Notes: a model not told the origin generated them from the sequence alone. Positions 19,321 through 28,940 are shown, numbered from the stretch's first letter. The stretch is 64,000 bases of DNA from Marinomonas pontica (GCF_026191375.1 NZ_JAODTL010000033.1:92230-156229); one strand, 5' to 3'. Numbers and translations: made by a program.

Positions 19321-20847
19321 ATGAAAAATAAAAATAGCCTCAACCGCAAAGCCCATTTTCTGGGCACAAAGATCCGCAACCTCCGTAAACGCAACCGTTT
19401 GACGATGGAAGACCTGTCGGCACGATGTATAAAAATCGACGCAGAATGTGCGCCATCGGTGTCATATTTGTCGATGATAGAACGGGGGAAACGCATTCCA
19501 AGTGAAGACGTTTTACAGGTTATTGCCAGCGTTTTTCAAAAAAATGTTGAATGGTTTTTAGACGATATTCCCGAAGAAGAAGCCATTACGCCATCAAAAG
19601 GCTCCGGTGGTGGTATCGATGGCATGGCGTTAGAACCAAACTTTTTATTCTCCAAAGAAATCTTGCAGATTGCCATTCCTGAGATGCTCTCCCAAACGGG
19701 CACCAGCGGTCGCCAATTTGCGCATCTATTGATTCGCGCTCACCAAGAACACCATCAAAACCATTTCCCAGATTTAGAGCGCGCGGCAGAAGAAGTCGGA
19801 CTCAAACGCTTGCCATTGAGCCTTGACGAGATTGTCGACATCACCAAACAAATGGGACTGCAAATCAAGTGGTTCCGCAAAACGCCTTTGGCGGTATTAC
19901 AAGAAATGGGCATCAGTGAAAGCCACGTGGTCACATCCTTTTTTGATCCGCCAAGCACCATTTACATCAATCAGATCATGAAGTCACAGCCACAACGCTT
20001 GAAGTACAACCTGGCCGTACACATAGGTCACACCGTATTACACGATAAAGACGGCCTCAAAAATGTCTTGGTCACTGGGCGTAACGAAATTTCACCACTG
20101 CAAGCGCAGACGGCCAAAATACAATCATCGGGTATGGACGCCCAAGACATTCTTTACGCATGGCGAGACTTCGAGTGCAGCTTCTTTGCTGGCGCGTTAC
20201 TGTGCCCCAAAGTACCTTTTCGACACCTGCTCGATCGCAACGGATATGAAATTCACACGGCGAAATTGGCGGGCGTGTCAGAGTCTGTCGCTATGCGCCG
20301 TATGACCGCCACGTCTCCCTATCCACATTGGCATTATTTTGATGCCTACGCACCGGGTAAACTTAAAGCCGTGTATCGTGGGAATGGCATTCCACTGCCA
20401 TGGGGAAACATGAGCACAGTGGAAGATCCTTGCCAACACTGGTCTGTGTTTCGCAAAATCAGCGAACCCAGCACGGGTACCTCGGCGCAAATATCGATAC
20501 TTAACGTTGGTGACGAACCGCGAATTTACGCTTGTGAGTCCATCAAAGTAGAAGACCTAGCTGGGAATAGCCACGTACTGTGTTCTGGCATCGATTTGAA
20601 CCCAGCGATCAACGCCCAAGGCAAAGATGCGCTGTCCATCGCCCATGATTTAAAACAAACGTGCGTCAAAGGTGGAGGCTCCGCACATATCCCCAAAAGC
20701 ATTAAAAAGGACCTCATGAGCGTGGCGAAAATTCTCAACATCAATTGGGTGGAACGGGGGATCGACAACGACGCTCGACTAATTTGCTCTCGTGGCGCCG
20801 TCTGCCCAAGATCACCCAGCTGTTATCAGCAATGCGGTAACCGCTGA
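19321..20847 (+). CDS. XRE-family short-chain fatty acid/glyoxylate regulator (RamB/ScfR type)
   Basis: A 508-residue regulator. The N-terminal XRE helix-turn-helix covers about residues 15-75 (LGTKIRNLRKRNRLTMEDLS...), the middle is an ImmA/IrrE-like domain (about residues 170-290, containing YNLAVHIGHTVLHDKDG in place of the HEXXH peptidase site, so probably not a protease), and the C-terminus is the DUF2083-type domain ending in a cysteine cluster (CSRGAVCPRSPSCYQQCG). Actinobacterial RamB controls aceA/aceB, and relatives sense acyl-CoA. Being divergent from glcB-aceA supports the same job here. The start codon lies close to the palindrome at 19297-19309. Confidence 0.85.
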   Translation: MKNKNSLNRKAHFLGTKIRNLRKRNRLTMEDLSARCIKIDAECAPSVSYLSMIERGKRIPSEDVLQVIASVFQKNVEWFLDDIPEEEAITPSKGSGGGIDGMALEPNFLFSKEILQIAIPEMLSQTGTSGRQFAHLLIRAHQEHHQNHFPDLERAAEEVGLKRLPLSLDEIVDITKQMGLQIKWFRKTPLAVLQEMGISESHVVTSFFDPPSTIYINQIMKSQPQRLKYNLAVHIGHTVLHDKDGLKNVLVTGRNEISPLQAQTAKIQSSGMDAQDILYAWRDFECSFFAGALLCPKVPFRHLLDRNGYEIHTAKLAGVSESVAMRRMTATSPYPHWHYFDAYAPGKLKAVYRGNGIPLPWGNMSTVEDPCQHWSVFRKISEPSTGTSAQISILNVGDEPRIYACESIKVEDLAGNSHVLCSGIDLNPAINAQGKDALSIAHDLKQTCVKGGGSAHIPKSIKKDLMSVAKILNINWVERGIDNDARLICSRGAVCPRSPSCYQQCGNR

Positions 20848-20855
20848 AAAGTGGC

Positions 20856-20892
20856 GGTAAAGACGAATAAATAGCAATTTTTCGTCTTTACC
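20856..20892 (+). terminator. Hairpin after the regulator gene, weak terminator
   Basis: GGTAAAGACGAA and TTCGTCTTTACC form a perfect 12-bp stem nine bases past the stop codon, but no T-run follows, so termination may need Rho or the hairpin may protect the 3' end. The rest of the 300-bp gap to 21147 is AT-rich with no gene seen. Confidence 0.45.
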
Positions 20893-21147
20893 TCACTAAA
20901 TCAATTCCTCCTAAACTGGCTACACCTTATTGATATCAATGAATAAAATACGGCCTTTCCTATTAATCCCTCACTGCCAAACGGCCACCAAACAGAAAAT
21001 TTGTCATTCAATTTTAAATTCAAGAAACCGCGCTAACTTACTAGTTCGACATAAAAATGCCATTTATCCGTAATCAACCCTATCGAAATACGCCCACAAG
21101 TATTAAAATCAGCGCAAATTCCCCTACCCCTTAGTTAAGGATCTTCC

Positions 21148-22359
21148 ATGACTTTGTCGACCGGCCAGTCAACTAATGTTGTTGTAGTTAGTAACTCTTC
21201 CGATAACCCTTTCGCTATTGATGTCGCCTATGCAATGGGCCAACACGAAGACATTGCTGATTTGATCAGTATGAAGCAGTTCATGAACTCCGAATTTTGC
21301 CCGCGTTTCATTTCTGACGAAGCAGATTTCGATAACATTGGCCGCAAATTAAAAGGCAAGTCTGTCATTATTGTGAGCACTGGAAGCCATGTAAAAAGTC
21401 GCCAAGAATTGGCAATGGCAAACTTAATCATCGCTCGTGCTGCAAAAGAAAACGGTGCCGACCGCGTCATTCTGGTTGAGCCAGATCTATTTTACAGCGC
21501 CCAAGATCGTGGCCCTCATAAGAGCCTTGGTGAAACCAGCTTTGAACGCGATATCCAAGACGTTAAAAAGTTCGACGGCCAGCCGTTTACGGCGAAACTC
21601 TATGCTCAACTATTAAAACTGTCTGGTGTGGATACAGTGATGACCATTCACAACCACTCAGACTCTGTTCAAAAAATGTTTACCGAAGTGTTTGGTGGTG
21701 ATTTCCATAACCTAATCCCTTATGAGATTTACGCGCACTATTTACTAAATTCAAACATTTTGAATTACGGTGAAGACGGTGAAGGGCTTGTGCTTTGCGC
21801 ACCAGACAAAGGCGCACGTGATTTCGTTAAAGAAATGTTCAAAACACTGGGTCTGAAAAAAGCAAAATTCATCATGCTGGATAAAGACCGCACCGCTGAA
21901 CGCAAAGTAGAAATCACTCTACACAAAGAAAGCGAACACACATTCGACGGTCTAGATGGCGCGAGCATTGTGTTGTTCGATGATATGGTTCGTACCGGCT
22001 CTACCGTGGTGAAATCTTGCCAGTTCTTGCAGCAAATCAATCCCGAACGTATGGTGTTTGCGGTATCGCATTTTTATGCCAGCGATGAAGGTCGTGAGCG
22101 CATGGCGCACCCAGCGATTGGTGAAATTTTGACCCTAAACACCTTACCAACGATTTTGAACCGTGATGAGCAAGGTCGCTTACGTAAGAAAATGGTCGTG
22201 CTAAAAGTAGAAAAATGGCTAGCTCAAGAGCTTTGCAACATTCTTGACCTGCCACAAACTCATGAGCCAAACCCTTACAAAATCGATATGTCGTCTAAAA
22301 ACCCACGTTTTAAACGCAAAATTTGGTTCAGTGAAGAGTTGTCCGAGCTGAAAGGCTGA
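21148..22359 (+). CDS. Divergent PRPP synthetase-like protein
   Basis: A 403-residue protein of the ribose-phosphate pyrophosphokinase/phosphoribosyltransferase fold, longer than the usual 315. The N-terminal half carries a flexible-loop-like YSAQDRGPHKS (near residue 115), where classic enzymes have a tyrosine-arginine-glutamine-aspartate loop. The C-terminal half has the PRPP-binding loop DDMVRTGST (278-286), preceded by LVLCAPDKGARDF. An extra tail of about 35 residues ends the protein. It may make PRPP with different control, or be a PRPP-dependent enzyme. A second housekeeping prs elsewhere is likely but cannot be seen. It is monocistronic, with its own terminator. Confidence 0.75.
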   Translation: MTLSTGQSTNVVVVSNSSDNPFAIDVAYAMGQHEDIADLISMKQFMNSEFCPRFISDEADFDNIGRKLKGKSVIIVSTGSHVKSRQELAMANLIIARAAKENGADRVILVEPDLFYSAQDRGPHKSLGETSFERDIQDVKKFDGQPFTAKLYAQLLKLSGVDTVMTIHNHSDSVQKMFTEVFGGDFHNLIPYEIYAHYLLNSNILNYGEDGEGLVLCAPDKGARDFVKEMFKTLGLKKAKFIMLDKDRTAERKVEITLHKESEHTFDGLDGASIVLFDDMVRTGSTVVKSCQFLQQINPERMVFAVSHFYASDEGRERMAHPAIGEILTLNTLPTILNRDEQGRLRKKMVVLKVEKWLAQELCNILDLPQTHEPNPYKIDMSSKNPRFKRKIWFSEELSELKG

Positions 22360-22390
22360 GACCAATTTCAATAAAAAGTAACCAACAAAA

Positions 22391-22414
22391 ATGCCGCGAT
22401 TACGCGGCATTTTA
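22391..22414 (+). terminator. Rho-independent terminator
   Basis: ATGCCGCG-ATTA-CGCGGCAT, a perfect 8-bp GC-rich stem, followed by TTTA. Ends the PRPP-synthetase-like transcript, and may also serve the opposing gene poorly. Confidence 0.8.
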
Positions 22415-22437
22415 TGTCTGATCGCTGAAAACGTTCG

Positions 22438-23022
22438 TTAAGCACGAAATGCCAATAAAAGAATGTCTTTGATTTTCCGATCAATGTTTATTTGAGCCGT
22501 GTCAAAATCGGCACGCTCTACGTTGTATAAAAACGGCTGAACCTCACGTAGCTTTTTGATCGCTTCAGGATCTTCCGCCAGCAATACGGCGACGTAAGAG
22601 AACGCGTCGTAATAAGGAAAAGCTTGTTCACGCAACGCGTTCAAATACGAGTCGACAGACTCCTCACCGAATACTTGTTTGATGGCGGTAATCGCTCCAA
22701 AAACAGCAACGCCTTCACACAAGGCTGGCGTAGTAGCGCCGTCAAAGCCAACTGGATATTGGCCGCGCACCATCTCTTGAATAACATCCGCCAACAGCAT
22801 GACATCATTGCTGAATACTCGGGCTGGCATTTGAATGTTATAACGATATGGCTCATCTGGGTGTTTAAATACAGCACCAGGTTTGGCAATACCATCACTG
22901 ACCTCAAAGCCATCAAACTTAGCGTCAGCAACCGCTTTGCCAAAAAGAAACTCTACTGCTGGAAGCCAAGCTGCGCGTAATTTTTCTAATTTATTTACTT
23001 CTGTTGAGTAAGTGTCGGCCAC
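22438..23022 (-). CDS. Uncharacterised 194-residue cytoplasmic protein
   Basis: Starts at a GTG (23022) preceded by a good AGGATGAGG ribosome site. It has no signal peptide or membrane segment and is rich in charged helices. It contains a central hydrophobic block (CEGVAVFGAITAIKQVF) and aromatic-rich YDAFSYVAVLL. I recognise no family. Convergent with the PRPP-synthetase-like gene and followed by the DksA-like gene upstream on the same strand; no functional link can be argued. Confidence 0.6.
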   Translation of the reverse strand: MADTYSTEVNKLEKLRAAWLPAVEFLFGKAVADAKFDGFEVSDGIAKPGAVFKHPDEPYRYNIQMPARVFSNDVMLLADVIQEMVRGQYPVGFDGATTPALCEGVAVFGAITAIKQVFGEESVDSYLNALREQAFPYYDAFSYVAVLLAEDPEAIKKLREVQPFLYNVERADFDTAQINIDRKIKDILLLAFRA

Positions 23023-23157
23023 AACCTCATCCTTATTAATTCTGAAAGAAACAGAGCATCAGATTCGTTGTCAAAACGCCCTTTTAGATAGGCGAAACCT
23101 TACCATATTGCAGGCATTCAAGCAGGGGAAATTCTCGTTAACCAATGAGATAAATCA

Positions 23158-23421
23158 TTATCTTAGTTGGCTGTCTTTACTGCCAGCTCGATTGTACAAA
23201 GCAGAACGGCCTTTCTTCTCTTGCTCAGACTGGCATTGGATACACAAACGTACACCTTGAATCGCTTTGCGACGCGGCTCAGGAATCACTGCATCGCATT
23301 CTTCACAATGAGTCAGGCTCTCGCCTTTTGGCATGCTGTTTTTTGCGCGTTCCACTTCGGAATCAACCGTTGCGTCTATTTGATCTTGTACCGCGCCATC
23401 TTGCGCCCAACCACTTGCCAT
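23158..23421 (-). CDS. DksA/TraR-type C4 zinc-finger protein (YbiI-like)
   Basis: About 87 residues from the start at 23421 (MASGWAQDG...), supported by an AGAGGGAC ribosome site; the longer frame to 23520 is an unlikely extension. The C-terminal half has a four-cysteine zinc finger, CEEC then CIQC about 17 residues later, in the context ESLTHCEECDAVIPEPRRKA. It matches the short DksA/TraR relatives such as YbiI (88 residues). These may act on RNA polymerase, but the short type lacks the long coiled coil of DksA, so function is uncertain. Confidence 0.8.
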   Translation of the reverse strand: MASGWAQDGAVQDQIDATVDSEVERAKNSMPKGESLTHCEECDAVIPEPRRKAIQGVRLCIQCQSEQEKKGRSALYNRAGSKDSQLR

Positions 23422-23636
23422 CTGTGTCCCTCTTGTTATCCTTTTTCTTATTCGCAAGACTATAGCCTTATCGTTTAGACACGACAAACTGAAAAAATCG
23501 TTAGAGCTCAGTGACATCATTCAACTTATCATGTCATTAGGTATGTTAGAATCTTCACTTCCAGCCGCAAGAGCGGTGGTTAGGGAAGACTATTTTATAA
23601 GGTCTTTTATTTATATATTTTTTTGGAGACAACACC

Positions 23637-24221
23637 ATGCGTTTATCTACGCTTAAAATGGGATTGGCGGCACTGGTTGCGGCAATACCAGCTCTTGCAT
23701 TGGCTCATCCTGGACACGAACACACTACGAGTTTTATGACTGGCTTTATGCACCCTATGGGTGGTTTAGATCATTTATTAGCGATGTTAGCCATTGGCCT
23801 TTGGGCTGCGAGCCTTGGCGGCCGTGCTTTGTGGGCTGTACCGGCTGCATTTGTTGGGACTATGTTGGTTGGTGGCGCTTTGGCCGTTGCTGGCGTACAG
23901 GTTCCTTTCATTGAGCAAGGTATTGTCTTGTCAGTGATTCTGATGGGCGCATTGCTTCTTGGCGCTGCACGCTTCTCTGTTGTTACTTGTGCCGGTATTG
24001 CTGGGTTGTTTGCTATTTTCCACGGCGCCGCTCACGGCTTAGAAATGCCACTGAATGCTAACGGCGCGGAATACGCATTGGGCTTTGCGGTCGCGACTGC
24101 GTTGTTGCATGTTGTGGGCATTGGTTTTGGGGCTGTTATTGCTCGCTTCCAAGCGCCTATTGTAACTCGCGTAACAGGCAGCGTTATTGCCATTGCAGGT
24201 TTATTCCTTGCACTAGCTTAG
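23637..24221 (+). CDS. HupE/UreJ-family nickel/cobalt permease
   Basis: A 194-residue protein with a signal-like first segment, the family's metal-binding start HPGHEH right after it, then the signature GFMHPMGGLDHLLAMLAIGLW and later AIFHGAAHGLEMP. About six membrane helices. HupE/UreJ proteins bring in nickel or cobalt, usually beside urease or hydrogenase genes. Neither is nearby, so here it may supply cobalt for B12 or nickel to distant enzymes. The 116 bp leader shows no metal riboswitch I can identify. Confidence 0.85.
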   Translation: MRLSTLKMGLAALVAAIPALALAHPGHEHTTSFMTGFMHPMGGLDHLLAMLAIGLWAASLGGRALWAVPAAFVGTMLVGGALAVAGVQVPFIEQGIVLSVILMGALLLGAARFSVVTCAGIAGLFAIFHGAAHGLEMPLNANGAEYALGFAVATALLHVVGIGFGAVIARFQAPIVTRVTGSVIAIAGLFLALA

Positions 24222-24235
24222 TTTTTTAAAGCAAG

Positions 24236-24260
24236 CCACGTTGTTTTTAGGGCAACGTGG
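24236..24260. repeat. Hairpin 3' of the HupE gene
   Basis: CCACGTTG and CAACGTGG form a perfect 8-bp stem with a nine-base loop, 14 bases after the stop codon. It lacks a T-run, so it is a weak terminator at best. Confidence 0.5.
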
Positions 24261-24455
24261 TGATGCCAAATGACAGCAAAAAGGGACATAAACTTTCAAT
24301 TAACACGACAAAAAATTAAAAACATTACACGGAATTTAGATTATAATTCGTACAATTAATGGCCGTATTTATTGATGAGATATGTCATCAAGTCGATACA
24401 CACCGACCGATATAATCTTCATATGTTTCATCCATTACCAGTAAAGGACAGTTAG

Positions 24456-26654
24456 TTGAAGAAAGCCGAATTTAAGCAGCCTTCCGCCTTAATTATTTCA
24501 TTGATTGCTTTCTTTGCCATTGCATCCTTTGGAGGTTATTGGACTCAGTCAACAAACCAATCCATTGTTAATCAACAGCAATCCTTGCTAAGCGGCGTCT
24601 CTCGCACTCAAGCCTCTGTATTAGAAAGACGACTGTCTTCTGCGTTCACCTCTGCTCAAATCCTAGCCTATGAAGTCGAACAAAATAATGGCGCTGGCGA
24701 ATGGTTCCCTAGTTATGCCAATAAGTTGATCGACTCCATCGGTGGTATTGAAAATTTGCAATTAGCCCCTGACGGTATTATTTCAGACATTTACCCAATG
24801 GAAGGCAATGAGGCGGCAATCGGCTTAGACATTTTAACCACCGACAGATTTAAACAAGAAGCCATGCTGTCCATTTCCAATCATCGCATGTTTGTCATCG
24901 GGCCTGTTGCTTTAGTACAAGGGGGTGTGGCAGTCATCAGTCGTGCGCCCATTTTTTTGCATAAAGACACACAACGAGAACTTTTTTGGGGGTTTGCTTC
25001 AGCGGTTATTTATTTAGATAACTTACTAGAAGCCACGCAACTAAAGCGATTGGAAAGTGAAGGCTATCAATACAGTTTATCAAGACAACACGCCACGAGT
25101 AGAAAAACGATTGTCTTGTCCTCCTCATTAAGCCCATTGACAGACATACAAGCGTCAACCGATCTCATTTTACCCGTTGGCACTTGGAATCTTAAAATAA
25201 GCAAAGCACTTGACGGTCAGCTGAAAGAGAGAAGTGTCACCGGATACGGCTTCAGCTTACTGGTTGCACTGTTATTGTCTATTGCCTTGTATGCGATTTT
25301 AGTTCAGCCCTTAAAGCTAAGAAATCTAGTGAAAGAAAAAACAGCAGAACTTGAAGAATTAGCCTACAAAGACCCTCTCACTAAATTACCTAATCGCCGC
25401 TTCCTACAAGACAACTTACCCAAAATATTATCCAGCAATGTGAAATATCGCCGTATTTCCGCGTTTATTTATTTTGATCTGGACAATTTTAAACGCATTA
25501 ACGACACCATAGGTCACGATGTTGGTGACCAAGTGTTAATGATCGTCGGTGAGCGATTAAACACCTTAAAAAACAAATCGGACTTTGTGGCACGATTGGG
25601 CGGTGACGAATTTGGTATTTTCTTAGGAAATATTCATAACGAACAAGAAGCAGAAGACTACGCCAACCGAATTCTACAAGGCATTAGAGCACCCGCAAAA
25701 TTAGACAATCGAGAGTATGTACTAAGTACTTCCTTAGGTATCGCAATGATCCCAGAACATGGACAAGATCTTGTGACCATCATGCAAAATGCTGACATGG
25801 CACTGTATCAAGCCAAATTGCAGGGGAAAAACCAGTTCGCTTTTTATACAGAAACCATGAAAATCAGCACCCATAACCTCATCAAAGCAGAAGATGACCT
25901 TACTCTTGCTTTGTTGAGAAACGAATTTGAAATGTATTATCAGCCTCAGTTCGACCTTCGCACAAATCATGTTTTTGGTGCGGAAGCATTAATTCGTTGG
26001 AATCACCCAGAAAAAGGGCTCATCTTTCCTGATAGCTTTATTCCATTGGCCGAAAGTACCGGAAAAATCATTGAGTTAGGCTATTGGATTGTCGAAAGCA
26101 GCATTGCTTACCTGGCTAAACGAAAGCAAGAAGGTCGAGTGGATCTGTTACTGCATATTAACCTCGCCTCACGTCAGTTGTCTGATCCGCACTTTGTCGA
26201 GGTGGTACAAAGGCTGTTAAAAGAATACGACGTCCCTGCCCATTTAATTGGTTTTGAGATTACCGAAACGTCCATCTTAGAAGACATTCACCTAGCAAGA
26301 GGCTTACTGCAAACCTTTAAGGACATGGGGATTTGCATTGCTATTGACGACTTTGGTACAGGCTATTCATCACTTTCTCAACTAAAGAACCTCCCTGTTA
26401 ATCTGCTGAAAATTGATCGCAGCTTTATCATGGATTTAGAGAATGATGCGGATGATAGAAAAATTGTCGAGGCCATTATCGCCATGGCGCACAAATTGAA
26501 TATCAAAGTGCTCGCAGAAGGGATAGAAACCAGAGAACAATGGAAAATGTTGGTGTCATTTCAGTGCGACTTTGGCCAAGGCTACTATGTCAGTAAAGCC
26601 ATCACTGTTGATGAATTTAACCAAGCCGGGCCAATTGTACATAACGACATTTAG
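24456..26654 (+). CDS. CHASE-GGDEF-EAL cyclic di-GMP protein
   Basis: A 732-residue inner-membrane signalling protein. It starts at a TTG with a good AAAGGAC site. A membrane helix (about 12-30) precedes a periplasmic CHASE sensor (about 45-250, with IYPMEGNEAAIG and GPVALVQGG), a second helix follows, then GGDEF and EAL domains. The cyclase site GGDEF is intact, but the I-site arginine is replaced (NKSD). The EAL site is complete (EALIRWNHP, ETSILED, DDFGTGYSSLSQL, KIDRSFI), so it can probably degrade c-di-GMP. Net activity cannot be judged. CHASE domains sense small extracellular ligands. Confidence 0.92.
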   Translation: MKKAEFKQPSALIISLIAFFAIASFGGYWTQSTNQSIVNQQQSLLSGVSRTQASVLERRLSSAFTSAQILAYEVEQNNGAGEWFPSYANKLIDSIGGIENLQLAPDGIISDIYPMEGNEAAIGLDILTTDRFKQEAMLSISNHRMFVIGPVALVQGGVAVISRAPIFLHKDTQRELFWGFASAVIYLDNLLEATQLKRLESEGYQYSLSRQHATSRKTIVLSSSLSPLTDIQASTDLILPVGTWNLKISKALDGQLKERSVTGYGFSLLVALLLSIALYAILVQPLKLRNLVKEKTAELEELAYKDPLTKLPNRRFLQDNLPKILSSNVKYRRISAFIYFDLDNFKRINDTIGHDVGDQVLMIVGERLNTLKNKSDFVARLGGDEFGIFLGNIHNEQEAEDYANRILQGIRAPAKLDNREYVLSTSLGIAMIPEHGQDLVTIMQNADMALYQAKLQGKNQFAFYTETMKISTHNLIKAEDDLTLALLRNEFEMYYQPQFDLRTNHVFGAEALIRWNHPEKGLIFPDSFIPLAESTGKIIELGYWIVESSIAYLAKRKQEGRVDLLLHINLASRQLSDPHFVEVVQRLLKEYDVPAHLIGFEITETSILEDIHLARGLLQTFKDMGICIAIDDFGTGYSSLSQLKNLPVNLLKIDRSFIMDLENDADDRKIVEAIIAMAHKLNIKVLAEGIETREQWKMLVSFQCDFGQGYYVSKAITVDEFNQAGPIVHNDI

Positions 26655-26702
26655 TCGTACTCGACGTCAATATTCACGCTTAAAAACAAATCCTGCAGAC
26701 AT

Positions 26703-26738
26703 AAAAAAACCAAGTATTTTTCATACTTGGTTTTTTTG
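26703..26738. terminator. Bidirectional terminator between the GGDEF-EAL gene and ask
   Basis: AAAAAAACCAAGTAT and ATACTTGGTTTTTTT form a long perfect stem with A- and T-runs on both sides, suitable for ending both converging transcripts. Confidence 0.9.
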
Positions 26739-26802
26739 ATCTGCTAATGATACGAATAATGCCTTAATAAGACACGCTAAGATCACTGAGGAGACAGGTA
26801 GA

Positions 26803-28245
26803 TTACGAAGCTAAACAAATGGCGCGGCCATGGTTATGCACTTCTACCAATTCTTTGTGTAAGCTGCAAATTGCTTTTTCGTAGTCTTCTTCATCAACGA
26901 CAAACTGCATATCTACCTGACGCATAGATTGGTGCATCGCCAACACGTTAACATCTTGTTCAGCAATGGCTTTTACGGCTTTAGCAAGCATACCCGTCGT
27001 CTTCATGTCACTGCCAATTGCAGACACAATCGCCACTTTACGCTGTGTAATTTCTGCGTCTTCAAAACGCTCATGCAACACTCGCATAACACGCTTTAGG
27101 GTTTTCAAGTTGATCGCTAAATAATGCGTAATGGTATTGGCATTAATGTCTTTCGCAATGATATGAGCATGAAACTGATTCAGTACTTTTAGAATGGCAA
27201 CATCAAACTTATCAATGTCACCCGCCATGTCTTGGTCAAACAGCTCAACGGCAAATACACCACGACAACCCGCGATAATTTCTACACAAGGTGCGTCACT
27301 GACATAGTCACCCGTGATCAAAGTACCTGTATGATCTGGTTCAAACGTGTTTTTCACGCGCAGTGAAATGCCACTTTGACGTAAGCCTTTCGCCGCTTTC
27401 GGGTGGATGGCTTCCATTCCAAGGTTGGCAAGTTGATCCGCCACGTCATAATTCGTACGACCAATCGGCACCGCCTTGCTTTCACCCACTAAACGAGGAT
27501 CAGCACTGCTCAAATGGAATTCTTTGTGGATAACCGCTTCACGGGCTTCCGTCAAAACCGCAATTCGGCTAAAGGTCATTTCACTGTAACCACGGTCAAA
27601 AGTAGACATTAGACCCGTTTCACTGTGCGCATAACCCGTAGCGATTGGTAGCTCTTTGCTCAAATCAACGCCCTTAAATGCGTCAAGAATACGCTCATCA
27701 AGCGACATATGGCTTGGACTATTCCAGCCAGTTAGATCGACAAATACCGCATTTACGCCATCACGCTGTAATAAATGAGCCGTATTCCAAGCACTGTGTG
27801 CTTCACCGATACTGGCTAACATTTCACGCACGGTAGCTAGATGTTCGCTGATTGAGAAATGACCATGCTGGCAAAGACGATGTAAGTCTTCCAAACATTC
27901 TTGCGCGTCTTTCAAACGGCTATTTAAAAATGCGTCGGCTTTTTCACGCAGCTCACCCGCTTCAAACAAGGTGTGGTTTATTTCCAACATTGCGGCGCGT
28001 ACGTCTTGCAACGCAGGGAACCAATTATTTTGCTTACGTTCTTGGGCGAACAAAGCAAACACACCAGCGTCGCCAGTTTTTTTGTGTTCTAACAGCTTAT
28101 CTGTCATACCAGCATAAGCAGAAACAACAAAAATACGCTGGTACATGTTGTTCGCTTGAGTTGGCTTGAAAATAATATTATCTCGAACCGAACGGTAGTC
28201 ACTCATGGACGTACCGCCAATTTTTTCAACTGTATGTTGTCCCAT
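26803..28245 (-). CDS. ask: Ectoine-associated aspartokinase
   Basis: Phosphorylates aspartate to feed aspartate semialdehyde into ectoine synthesis. The 480-residue protein begins with the kinase signature EKIGGTSMSD (a variant of KxGGTS), has a kinase domain with an internal insertion, and ends with ACT-type regulatory domains (about 340-480: KVAIVSAIGSDMKTTGMLAK). Its place last in ectABC and its divergent sequence fit the Ask_ect group, described as escaping feedback inhibition by lysine and threonine. It is separated from ectC by 305 bp containing an inverted repeat and may have its own promoter. Confidence 0.9.
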   Translation of the reverse strand: MGQHTVEKIGGTSMSDYRSVRDNIIFKPTQANNMYQRIFVVSAYAGMTDKLLEHKKTGDAGVFALFAQERKQNNWFPALQDVRAAMLEINHTLFEAGELREKADAFLNSRLKDAQECLEDLHRLCQHGHFSISEHLATVREMLASIGEAHSAWNTAHLLQRDGVNAVFVDLTGWNSPSHMSLDERILDAFKGVDLSKELPIATGYAHSETGLMSTFDRGYSEMTFSRIAVLTEAREAVIHKEFHLSSADPRLVGESKAVPIGRTNYDVADQLANLGMEAIHPKAAKGLRQSGISLRVKNTFEPDHTGTLITGDYVSDAPCVEIIAGCRGVFAVELFDQDMAGDIDKFDVAILKVLNQFHAHIIAKDINANTITHYLAINLKTLKRVMRVLHERFEDAEITQRKVAIVSAIGSDMKTTGMLAKAVKAIAEQDVNVLAMHQSMRQVDMQFVVDEEDYEKAICSLHKELVEVHNHGRAICLAS

Positions 28246-28472
28246 TATTTACCCAATTTATCTAGGGGTCGAAAGCAAACTTCGACCGGAGTCAAAAACT
28301 GCCGCTATATTGTCATAAGGTTGCGGAAAATTTAAGCATTAATCGCATTTTTTAAGCACAGTAATCCATAGACAAAGCGTGATCTAACAAGGCTTTATGA
28401 TTTATGTTTTCTGAACGAAACAGAATCACAATAAAGGACAATAAGATGCAGCAGAAAAGTGAATATGTATAA

Positions 28473-28503
28473 CGTTATGCGCACTAGTCAAAGACGCATA
28501 ACG
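28473..28503. repeat. Inverted repeat in the ectC-ask gap
   Basis: CGTTATGCG (28473-28481) and CGCATAACG (28495-28503) are perfect inverted copies with a 13-base spacer, 48 bp past the ectC stop. With no T-run it may be an attenuator, an RNA-stability hairpin or an operator. The remaining bases of this 305-bp gap show no other gene. Confidence 0.5.
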
Positions 28504-28550
28504 CTCACAATACAATGCAAACTAAAAAGAGTTCGCGTCAAAACATACGC

Positions 28551-28940
28551 TTAATCAATTAACTCGTAAGCGCCTTCAGAGTTATGCACTTCTTTACCCG
28601 TGATTGGTGGGTTAAAAACACAAGCCAATTTCAGTTCTTTGAAGGCTCTCAAGGTATGCGCATCATGCTTATCTAAGACATACACAACACCCGGTTTAAT
28701 ATGATGTTTTTGGCCTGTTTCGCGGCTTTCTACTTCGCCTTCGCCAGAGATGCAGTACACAGATTCAAGGTGATTTTGATAATGCATATCAAAATCTTTG
28801 CCTTCATAAATCGTCGTAATATGAAAAGAAAAACCCATGTTGTCTTCTTTCAACAACAAACGTGTGCTTTCCCAATTGCCATCTGGTGACACTACGCGGC
28901 GGTCGGTTTTTTCACATTCTGCTAAATCACGTGCAAACAT
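28551..28940 (-). CDS. ectC: L-ectoine synthase
   Basis: Closes N-gamma-acetyl-diaminobutyrate to the compatible solute ectoine. The 129-residue length is exact for EctC. Cupin features are clear: [30 protein letters not shown] with the metal-binding histidine/glutamate region, and [18 protein letters not shown]. No ectoine hydroxylase gene (ectD) follows, so hydroxyectoine is probably not made from this locus. Confidence 0.96.
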   Translation of the reverse strand: MFARDLAECEKTDRRVVSPDGNWESTRLLLKEDNMGFSFHITTIYEGKDFDMHYQNHLESVYCISGEGEVESRETGQKHHIKPGVVYVLDKHDAHTLRAFKELKLACVFNPPITGKEVHNSEGAYELID

